From positions 1-40,828 of the forward strand of contig SIAF01000004.1 of the NCBI GenBank assembly GCA_009691905.1: DNA of 40,828 nt. The letters run 5' to 3'. Origin of the DNA: Planctomycetaceae bacterium (GTDB lineage Bacteria > Planctomycetota > Planctomycetia > Planctomycetales > Planctomycetaceae). The notes beneath the pieces were generated by a model. That model searched no databases. It was not told where the DNA came from and worked only from the letters and a program-made list of their open reading frames with translations. The number at the start of each line of letters is the position of its first letter. Within the stretch, counting starts at the first letter, position 1. Both the position numbers and the translations under genes were made by a program. Below are positions 1 to 7,211 of the stretch, piece by piece.

Positions 1-101
1 ATCTGGCGCGGTTCAAACAACGCCCTGAAGCGCGATATCCTCGATTCCGTTTGTTTGAACCGTACTTTGAACGACGTAAGTCTCGTCACAACAAAGAGAA
101 A

Positions 102-136
102 GCCGTTCGACATTCTCGTCGAACGGCCTCTTTTTT
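102..136 (+). terminator. Rho-independent terminator
   Basis: Perfect 10-bp stem GCCGTTCGAC (102-111) / GTCGAACGGC (118-127), loop ATTCTC, followed by CTCTTTTTT. Confidence 0.8.
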
Positions 137-143
137 CGGAGAG

Positions 144-165
144 TCGGGGTGCCGGGATTTGAACC
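144..165 (-). other. 3-prime tRNA(Pro)-like fragment (partial, no complete tRNA)
   Basis: Minus-strand GGTTCAAATCCCGGCACCCCGA matches a T-loop plus 3-prime acceptor strand ending CACCCCGA. No matching 5-prime CGGGGTG arm is found about 75 nt upstream. Confidence 0.5.
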
Positions 166-306
166 GCTGGTGACGATGGCGGATCCAGCCAAGTCCTATT
201 GGTCGGCGAATGCCGCGCGATGCGAAAGCACAAGCCAACGGCTCCCACGGTGGAGTCGGTTGACGAAACTTTCGCTTCGTCGCGCCAAGAGCCGTGGCTG
301 CCGCGC

Positions 307-1581
307 TCACCCGCCTCCGGATGTCGGTTCTTCGGCGGGGGGGCTCTCGTGCCCGTAAAACGAAACGACGGCTCCCATTTCGGGTTTGAGATAGACCCCT
401 TCTTCGGCGGGCGGAATTCGAACTTTCACGCGGACGGGAATCGCCCCTTTGGCGCGGTCGGCGATCGGCATCAGTCGCGAAACGCGGCCGTCGTAAGCGC
501 GATCGGGAAAGGCCTCGGCCCGGACCACGCACCGCTGGCCGACAAACACCTTCGACACATCGCGCTCCTGGATGCTCAAATCGACTTCGAGATCGCCCAG
601 GTCGGCCATTTCGCAGACGCTGAACGAGCCGTTGAACGCGGCGGGGTTGACGATATTTCCCTCTTCGACCGTCTTTTTGAGAATCGTGCCCGAAACGGGG
701 GCGACGATCAGGCAGTTGCCCAGACGCCACTCCGACTTGGTGACTTCAGCGCGGGCCTGGCTGACGTCGGCTTCGGCAACTTTGATGCGCTCGGCACGTG
801 GCCCTTTGATCAGCTCCAGCGCGCTCTGGAGGCGCTGGACCCGGTGGACCGCCGAATCGAACTCGCTCTGGGCCTTCTCAACTTCGGTGGGGCTGACGGC
901 AACCGTTTTGGCCAGCTTTTCGTTCCGGCCGACCACGGTTTTCAAATAGTTCTGATTCGTCACCGCTTCGCTGAGCTCGGACTGCGCCCGCTCGATCTCG
1001 TTGGGCAGATTTTTGCGCTCCATTTCGAGTTTGAACTCGGACGAGGCGAGCATCGCGAGCGAGCGAGCGACATCAGCCTCGTAGTCGGTCGACTCGAGGA
1101 CGGCCAGAATATCCCCCTTCTTGACGCGCATTCCCTCTTCGAGGGCGATGCCCTCTTCGGGAGGTTTGTCGGGATCCTGGATCCGCAGGTATTTGACCAT
1201 CCCGTTGACTTTCGGGCTGAGCAGAATTTTGTGCGTGGGGACGATGTACCCCTTCGATTCGAGAACCACCCCGCCGCTGCCCGCGACGGCCACGGGCTGC
1301 GCCCCCGGCGAACTGTCGGCGAGTTTAGGTACCAATGATCCCAGGGCCGTTTCGCCCGACTCGCGGTTGGGCTCGGACGACAAATACGCGAAATAGCCGG
1401 TGCTGACGGCCAGCGCCAGGCAGAGCAACCAGGGGATCATCGACCCCGAGCCTTTGCGCGCCGGGGTTTGAGAGATACGCAGCGAGCGAACCTTTTCGCT
1501 CAGAGGCGATGCGGCCCCCGGACGCTGTCCCGCAGCCGCGCCGCTGGGAGCCGGCGACTTTTCTTCGACCTGTGCGCTCAC
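307..1581 (-). CDS. HlyD-family / RND-type periplasmic adaptor (membrane fusion) protein
   Basis: N-terminal TM segment, lipoyl-like halves (ILLSPKVNGMVKYL..; VAPVSGTILKKTVEEGNIV), long central coiled coil. GTG start at 1581. Confidence 0.85.
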   Translation of the reverse strand: MSAQVEEKSPAPSGAAAGQRPGAASPLSEKVRSLRISQTPARKGSGSMIPWLLCLALAVSTGYFAYLSSEPNRESGETALGSLVPKLADSSPGAQPVAVAGSGGVVLESKGYIVPTHKILLSPKVNGMVKYLRIQDPDKPPEEGIALEEGMRVKKGDILAVLESTDYEADVARSLAMLASSEFKLEMERKNLPNEIERAQSELSEAVTNQNYLKTVVGRNEKLAKTVAVSPTEVEKAQSEFDSAVHRVQRLQSALELIKGPRAERIKVAEADVSQARAEVTKSEWRLGNCLIVAPVSGTILKKTVEEGNIVNPAAFNGSFSVCEMADLGDLEVDLSIQERDVSKVFVGQRCVVRAEAFPDRAYDGRVSRLMPIADRAKGAIPVRVKVRIPPAEEGVYLKPEMGAVVSFYGHESPPAEEPTSGGG

Positions 1582-1615
1582 GAATCAAACCCCCTGTGCG
1601 CTCACGAATCAAACC
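1571..1615. repeat. Tandem direct repeat TGTGCGCTCACGAATCAAACC x2 (period 24 bp)
   Basis: Identical 21-mers at 1571-1591 and 1595-1615, overlapping the GTG start of the HlyD-like gene. Confidence 0.95.
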
Positions 1616-1726
1616 AATGAAACAGGCCGGCCAACGGGAATCGTACAGGAGATGACTTCGTCACGACGCCGCGTCGAGTCGGGAGGCGCCCCGCCTCGTC
1701 CCGAAATTATAGCCGCGCATCCAGGC

Positions 1727-1757
1727 ATTATAGCCGCCGAACTCGTCGAAATGTCAA
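1727..1757 (-). promoter_or_regulatory. Candidate sigma70 promoter for the HlyD-like gene
   Basis: Minus strand TTGACA (1757-1752), 19-bp spacer, TATAAT (1732-1727). A second TATAAT lies at 1711-1706. Confidence 0.5.
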
Positions 1758-2031
1758 TTGTTTCGAGGGATTTGGCCGACGGGCCGTCGCCCGCGTCGGC
1801 GGTGCCACCTGACGGCGCGATCGCGTTCGGGGTTTCGGCCGATCCTGCGGGAAATCGGCGGTGCGGCTTTTACGGTCCAACTTTGTCGATCAGCCGAAAA
1901 CGAGTGTTGCCGACGCGAGTCCGGATTGACGTAAACCGACGTTCTTGTGACACTTCCGCCCGATTCACAAGGCGAACGGAGCGTAAAAACCGACGTTTCA
2001 ACTCCAGTAAGGCTCAACCGGAAATTCGGGC

Positions 2032-2991
2032 ATGAACTGGCAATCATTCCGTCACGCAGCCGAGTATCTGGTGTTTCGCACTCTCGTGTGCGTCGTTCAG
2101 GCGCTCTCGCCGAGACTGTGTCTGCGGATCGCCAACGGACTGGGGGCGTTCGTGCATTACGTCGTCCCGCACACGCTGACCCGCTACGACGTGGCTCGAA
2201 CGAACATCAAAGAGGCCTTTGGCGAGCGTTACACCGACGGCGAGATCGACCAGATCATTCGGCGCATGTGGATCCATCTGTTTCGGATGGTCATTGAAAT
2301 GATTCAGTTGCCCCGTCGACTGCGACTCGACAATGTGGTCAGCCAGGTCGAGTTCCAGAACAAGCCGGAAGTGGTCGGTGCTCTCTGCTCGGGGCGGCCG
2401 GTGATTCTGCTCAGCGGCCACTTCGGCAATTGGGAAATGGCCATTTCGATTTTCGGATTGTTCGGGTTTCGGATGGGGCTGGTCGCGCGGCCCCTCGACA
2501 ACCCGTTTCTCGATCGATGGTTTCTACGATTCCGCAAGTACACGGGACATCGCCCAATTCCCAAAAACGGCGGCAGCGGCGCGATGGTGACGCTGCTCGA
2601 GCGCGGCGGGAGCCTGGCCCTGGCGGGCGACCAGGACGCCGGTTCGTCGGGACTGTTCGTCAATTACTTCGGCCGGCCCGCCTCGACGCACAAGTCGATC
2701 GGTCTGTTGGCGATCGAGTACCAGGCGCTGATCTGCGTCGGCTACGCCTACCGACTTGAGCATCAAACGCTGGACAACGGCTGGCCGAAATTCGAACTGG
2801 GCTGCGAAGAAGTCATCGACCCGCGCGAGTTTCAGACCCAAGACGCCTTGCAGCAAATCACGCAGCGCTACACCGCGGCCCTCGAGCGAGTCGTTCGCCG
2901 CGCTCCCGAACAGTATTTCTGGGTTCATCGCCGCTGGAAAAGCGTCCCCCGCTCGCGAGCCGAGCGCGCCCGGCGACGCAAGGCGGCCTGA
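2032..2991 (+). CDS. LpxL/HtrB-like lysophospholipid (lauroyl) acyltransferase
   Basis: GRPVILLSGHFGNWEMA (HxxxxE/N-type motif), LAGDQDAGSSGLFVNYFGRPAST and EQYFWVHRRWK are family hallmarks. Confidence 0.85.
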   Translation: MNWQSFRHAAEYLVFRTLVCVVQALSPRLCLRIANGLGAFVHYVVPHTLTRYDVARTNIKEAFGERYTDGEIDQIIRRMWIHLFRMVIEMIQLPRRLRLDNVVSQVEFQNKPEVVGALCSGRPVILLSGHFGNWEMAISIFGLFGFRMGLVARPLDNPFLDRWFLRFRKYTGHRPIPKNGGSGAMVTLLERGGSLALAGDQDAGSSGLFVNYFGRPASTHKSIGLLAIEYQALICVGYAYRLEHQTLDNGWPKFELGCEEVIDPREFQTQDALQQITQRYTAALERVVRRAPEQYFWVHRRWKSVPRSRAERARRRKAA

Positions 2992-3098
2992 ACGGCAACA
3001 GCCGTCGTTTGTCGCCGCCGGCGCGCTCGGTTACAACAGAGTTCGCGAGTCGGCATCGCGATGAGCCAATTCGTTTCCAACAGGGTTGAACGTGCAGC

Positions 3099-3404
3099 AT
3101 GCCTACCTACCGCGTTGCGGCCGTTGCCGATTGTCCTCCCGGCACATCGAAAGAAGTCATGGCCGGCGACCAGATCGTGGCGCTGTTCAACGTCGAGGGG
3201 ACGTTTCATGCGCTGGATGGCATTTGCCCGCATGCCGGTGGCCCGCTGGGCGAAGGGACGCTGCGCGGTTCAATCGTCACCTGCCCCTGGCACGGCTGGC
3301 AGTTCGACGTGACCAGCGGCAAGAACTGCATCAACGCCAATATCTGCCACCCGAGCTTTGCGGTGCGGGTGGAAGGGCCGGATGTGGTGGTCGAACTGCC
3401 ATAG
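3099..3404 (+). CDS. Rieske [2Fe-2S] ferredoxin-like protein
   Basis: CPHAGGPLGEG and CPWHGWQFD, i.e. the CxH...CxxH cluster ligands; about 101 aa. Confidence 0.9.
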   Translation: MPTYRVAAVADCPPGTSKEVMAGDQIVALFNVEGTFHALDGICPHAGGPLGEGTLRGSIVTCPWHGWQFDVTSGKNCINANICHPSFAVRVEGPDVVVELP

Positions 3405-3423
3405 TGTGGAGTAAAGTCCACAC
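3402..3423. repeat. Short hairpin repeat overlapping a stop codon (copy 1 of 2 seen)
   Basis: TAGTGTGGAGTAAAGTCCACAC; 7-bp stem GTGTGGA/TCCACAC. Related copy at 29846-29870. Confidence 0.75.
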
Positions 3424-3462
3424 GTCGGTTTCGGGCCACGCCGTCCGTCGCCGCTTCGGCCG

Positions 3463-4602
3463 TCAGCGATTGCGTGCGAGGACTTGAAATTGTTCGTACC
3501 TGTCCCGCATCTCGGTCAGGCTGTCACCCCCGAATTTCTCAATCAACGCCTGGGCCACCGAAAAGGCCACGACGTTTTCGACGATCGCGCTGCACGCGGC
3601 CAGGGCGCACACGTCGCTGCGTTCGTAGGCCGCGGTTTCGGCCTGCTTGGTCGCCAGATTGATCGATGCCAGCGGGCGACGGAGCGTGCTGATCGGCTTC
3701 ATCGCGGCTCGCACGACGATCGGCTGGCCATTGGTCATGCCCGCTTCCAATCCACCGGCGTTGTTCGTACGACGAGTGTATCCCAGACCGGGTTGATTGG
3801 CCTGGGCCGGGTCGTAGGCGATCTCGTCGTGGACCTGCGAGCCGGGCCGACGCGCGGCCTCGAAGCCCAGGCCGATCTCGACTCCCTTGATTGCCTGAAT
3901 GCTCATCACGGCCTGGGCCAGCAGCCCATCGAGCTTGCGGTCCCACTGCGCGTGGCTGCCCAACCCGAACGGAGGGTTATGAACCTCGACTTCGACGATG
4001 CCTCCCAACGTGTCTCCCTGTTCGGTCGCCTGATCGACGCGCGCAACGATCGCCGCATCGGCGGCCGGGTCGAGCGTGTACATCGGGCTGGCGTCGCGCA
4101 CAGCACGCCGTTCGTCGAGCGTGCCGGGCTGCGGCTGCGTCGCGATTTGTTCCAGTTGCACGACGTACCCAAAGACGTTCATGCCGAACTGGGCCAGTAG
4201 TTGCTGAGCGAGAGCGCCTGCGGCCACGCGGACGGCGGTTTCGCGGGCGCTGGCGCGCTCGAGCACCCCTCGGATCGAGCCCAGGTACTTGATGGCTCCC
4301 GTGAGATCGCCATGTCCCGGTCGGGGGCGTTCGACCTCTTTGAGTCGCTCGAGTTTGTAGTCGCGATTGGCGACGGCCAGCGTCACCGGGCTGCCCAGCG
4401 TGACACCCTGCCAGATCCCCGTCAGAATTTCGACCGTGTCGGTTTCGAGCTTCTGCCGGCCCCCGCGCCCGTAGCCCCCCTGCCGCCGCTCGAGCTCGCG
4501 GTCGATCCGTGGGGTGTCGATGGTCAGTCCGGCCGGAAAGCCGTCCAGGACGGCAAGCAGCGTTCGGCCGTGCGATTCGCCGGCCGTCAACAAACGAAGC
4601 AT
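3463..4602 (-). CDS. aroC: Chorismate synthase
   Basis: MLRLLTAGESHGRTLLAVLDGFPAGL, RQGGYGRGGRQKLETDTVEILTG, SIRGVLERASARETAVRVAAGA, RTNNAGGLEAGMTNGQPIVVRAAMKPISTL. The start is the internal Met at 4602, not the ORF-track start at 4869. Confidence 0.95.
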   Translation of the reverse strand: MLRLLTAGESHGRTLLAVLDGFPAGLTIDTPRIDRELERRQGGYGRGGRQKLETDTVEILTGIWQGVTLGSPVTLAVANRDYKLERLKEVERPRPGHGDLTGAIKYLGSIRGVLERASARETAVRVAAGALAQQLLAQFGMNVFGYVVQLEQIATQPQPGTLDERRAVRDASPMYTLDPAADAAIVARVDQATEQGDTLGGIVEVEVHNPPFGLGSHAQWDRKLDGLLAQAVMSIQAIKGVEIGLGFEAARRPGSQVHDEIAYDPAQANQPGLGYTRRTNNAGGLEAGMTNGQPIVVRAAMKPISTLRRPLASINLATKQAETAAYERSDVCALAACSAIVENVVAFSVAQALIEKFGGDSLTEMRDRYEQFQVLARNR

Positions 4603-4704
4603 GGTCGCGTTCGCTCTTTCGTACCCTTTGAGATTGCAAACAGTTTTCTGATGCATCTCACCGTAGCAGATGCAATGGGCGCGGACCAGCACTGCCTGGA
4701 GGGA

Positions 4705-4746
4705 CGAGGGGCGAGGGGCGAGGGGCGAGGGGCGAGGGACGAGGCG
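4705..4746. repeat. 7-bp microsatellite CGAGGGG (4 perfect plus 2 degenerate units)
   Basis: cgagggg cgagggg cgagggg cgagggg cgaggga cgaggcg, about 100 bp upstream of the aroC start. Confidence 0.95.
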
Positions 4747-5116
4747 CGCGGGATCTTCGGCGTTGATCGAACGGGCCTTGACCCGCTTCCTGACGACCGT
4801 TCGGAACCGCCGGCGACTTTGCGGGTTCTGCCGATTGTGCCCGGCAAGCCGGCGAGATTTCCTCGTCAAACTTAGTGCATCCTGACTCTACCGCCTGAAA
4901 CGTCACGTTCCGGCAATGGATACATCACATTCGCGATGACCATAGTGCCAGAGGACTCGATAAATGAAGCAGGAGAGTAGCGTTTGTCGAACGCAAGGAG
5001 CCGCGGACAAATCTATTCACCCGCAGGAGGCGACGGGACGATTTCAACCTGTCGGCTCATGCTGCCCGGTTGCGTCACAGTCACCCTTGTGAGTCGCCTG
5101 CGTTGAGGATCTGGAA

Positions 5117-6196
5117 ATGCGTACCACACACGTCGCGCACAGCCTGTGCCTGATTGTCGCCGTTGGTTGGAACGCCTCTTTGTGTTCGGCCGAGCACGCT
5201 GTCGGGGGAGTCTGGCTGCACGACTTTGCCAAAGCCGAAGCCGAAGCGAAGCGACTGAATCGCCCGCTCGTCGTTCACTTTCACACGCGGAAGTGCCCCC
5301 CCTGCAAACGAATGGAGCGCGAAGTCCTGGAGACGACGCAGGTTCTCAAGCTGCTTGGCGACGGCTTCGTGGCCGTTAAGGTCGATCTCGATCCGGCGGC
5401 AGGCAACACATGGCTGCAACAGAAGTATCGAGTCGAGAGCATGCCCACCGATCTCGTGCTGAGCCACGACGGCAAGCTGCTCAATCGCAGCGAAGGCTAT
5501 AACGGGCTGAAGTCGGGCGATGGCCAGAAGTACATTTCGGCCCTGACGCGGATCGACACAACCTATGCGAAAGAAGGCCTTCGGCAATCGCCCCTCGTGG
5601 CCGGCGAAGTGAAATCGACCCCGACCGCGACGTCGACCAAAACGGCACCCAAGGAAACAGAAAAAGGAGTCGCAAATTCGTCGATCGGTGGAAAACTGGT
5701 TCCCGAACCGCACGAGCCAGTGTTGATGACCGACAACGCGGCTGCCGCTGAAACATCCAAATCGACAACCGACACTCCCCGGTCGGTTGCCGCAAACAAT
5801 ACCGAACCGATCATCGGGCTGGATGGCTATTGCCCGGTGACCCTGCGTGCGACGCGAACCTGGAAGACGGGCGAAACGCGATTCGCCTGCGAATACGACG
5901 GCCAGACCTTTTTCTTTCTCGCGTCCGACAAGCTGGAAGAGTTCAAGGCCAACCCCGATCGCTACGTGCCGCGACTGCTAGGCTGCGACGCGGTCGTGCT
6001 GGCCGAAAGCAACCTGGTGGCTCGCGGCAGCACGAAGTTCGGGGCCTTCTACGAAGGGGAGCTGTTCCTGTTCGAAACGTCCGACTCGCGGGCCAGGTTC
6101 CGCAAAGATCCGCCGCGCTACATCCACTTGAAGCACGCCCTCAAGCCCGAAGATCTTCGCGACACCCATAAACTGGCCAGTACGGCCGCGCAGTGA
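5117..6196 (+). CDS. Thioredoxin-fold protein with C-terminal YHS-like modules
   Basis: Signal peptide, HTRKCPPCKRMEREVL (CxxC), then GYCPVTL..FACEYDGQTFFFLASDKLEEFKANPDRYVP and a second similar segment. Confidence 0.75.
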   Translation: MRTTHVAHSLCLIVAVGWNASLCSAEHAVGGVWLHDFAKAEAEAKRLNRPLVVHFHTRKCPPCKRMEREVLETTQVLKLLGDGFVAVKVDLDPAAGNTWLQQKYRVESMPTDLVLSHDGKLLNRSEGYNGLKSGDGQKYISALTRIDTTYAKEGLRQSPLVAGEVKSTPTATSTKTAPKETEKGVANSSIGGKLVPEPHEPVLMTDNAAAAETSKSTTDTPRSVAANNTEPIIGLDGYCPVTLRATRTWKTGETRFACEYDGQTFFFLASDKLEEFKANPDRYVPRLLGCDAVVLAESNLVARGSTKFGAFYEGELFLFETSDSRARFRKDPPRYIHLKHALKPEDLRDTHKLASTAAQ

Positions 6197-6213
6197 AGGG
6201 CGTGAGTCGCCGT

Positions 6214-6467
6214 GGTCGTAGCACAAGCGTCCCCGCTTGTGGCAAGGTCGACGATTGGCCGGGATGTTGTTGCTGATGATCGCTTGCACGAACGATCAAG
6301 CGAGGACGCTTGATCTACGGAGTCGTAGCACAAGCGTCCTCGCTTGTGGCAAGGTCGACGATTGGCCGGGATGTTGTTGCTGATGACGATCGCTCGCACG
6401 AACGATCAAGCGAGGACGCTTGATCTACGGGGTCGTAGCAACAAGCGTCCCCGCTTGTGGCAAGGTC
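6214..6467. repeat. Tandem 107/110-bp repeat (2 full copies plus a partial third) containing palindromic AAGCG-N4-CGCTT cores
   Basis: Units begin at 6214, 6321 and 6431 (rGTCGTAGCA(a)CAAGCGTCCyCGCTTGTGGCAAGGTC...); lies between convergent CDSs. Confidence 0.9.
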
Positions 6468-7160
6468 TCAGCGACCGCCCCGGGTTGATTTCGTGTTTGG
6501 AAAAATAATTCCTGATGACCCCGATGTGCCGCTGCCGCCGGCTGACGCTCCTCCGCCGATATCGCCCCATCCCAGACCTTCGGCATCGCTGAACAGGTCG
6601 TTCAGTCGCCGATCGATGATTTGTTTTTTGGCTTCCGTACGCTTTTCGAGAGCCTCGCGAAGGCGCTTGACACGAGCTTCGATCTCGCCAATTTCCCGTT
6701 CGCGGCGCTCCTGCCGCACTGTGAACTGCCGCTCGAGCAAATCGGCCACCATTTTGCGCATAGCAGCCTGGGTCTCGTCGTCGGCAGAATTGTCAAATTG
6801 CTCGAGAACCTGCTGAATCTGACTCTCCAATTCAAAATCTTCGGCAAGCAGCGGATCGATTGGTGCGGCCGGACCGGCCATTCCGCCCATCATACTGTTC
6901 ATTCCCATTCCCCTTCCGGCCGCCGGGGCGGCCCCCATCGTCGTTCCCGCTCCCGCTCCCGCTCGCGGTGCGGCGGTGCCGGTCGACCCGCCTCGACCGC
7001 CGCGCGCTTTAACTCCACTTGATGTATTTGATGTACCTGATCCAGTGTCTGCCGACGAACTCCCGCCGGCAGGCTCCTGGCCGGCACCTGTGGCACCGAT
7101 TGCAACGACGATTGCCAGCGGAGCGGCGATCGCGAGACCGAGTAGTAAGCGTAGTTTCAT
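6468..7160 (-). CDS. Exported hypothetical protein (Gly/Ala-rich region plus charged coiled coil)
   Basis: Signal-peptide-like MKLRLLLGLAIAAPLAIVVAIGATGAG; low-complexity RAGAGAGTTMG...; coiled coil VADLLERQFTVRQERREREIGEIEARVKRLREALEKR. Confidence 0.6.
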   Translation of the reverse strand: MKLRLLLGLAIAAPLAIVVAIGATGAGQEPAGGSSSADTGSGTSNTSSGVKARGGRGGSTGTAAPRAGAGAGTTMGAAPAAGRGMGMNSMMGGMAGPAAPIDPLLAEDFELESQIQQVLEQFDNSADDETQAAMRKMVADLLERQFTVRQERREREIGEIEARVKRLREALEKRTEAKKQIIDRRLNDLFSDAEGLGWGDIGGGASAGGSGTSGSSGIIFPNTKSTRGGR

Positions 7161-7211
7161 GGCAACTTCTCCAGTCGAGGCGTAAAGAAAACGTAACTTC
7201 GAAATTCTGTT

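Noticed and set aside
144-222. Complete tRNA gene on the minus strand
   Set aside because: Only the 3-prime 22 nt fit. No pairing acceptor 5-prime strand, D-arm or anticodon arm is found.
199-1338. 379-aa plus-strand ORF
   Set aside because: Antisense to the HlyD-like gene; codon-shadow composition.
4603-4869. 89-residue N-terminal extension of chorismate synthase in the ORF track
   Set aside because: Encodes repeat-derived VPRPSPLAPRPSSL. Canonical chorismate synthase begins at MLRLLTAGESHG (4602).
5978-6399. Two minus-strand ORFs sharing the peptide SNNIPANRRPCHKRGRLCYD
   Set aside because: The shared peptide is just translation of the 107-bp non-coding tandem repeat.
6214-6467. Possible CRISPR array
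   Set aside because: Units are 107-110 bp with no unique spacers; only two and a fraction copies. It is a tandem repeat, not a CRISPR.
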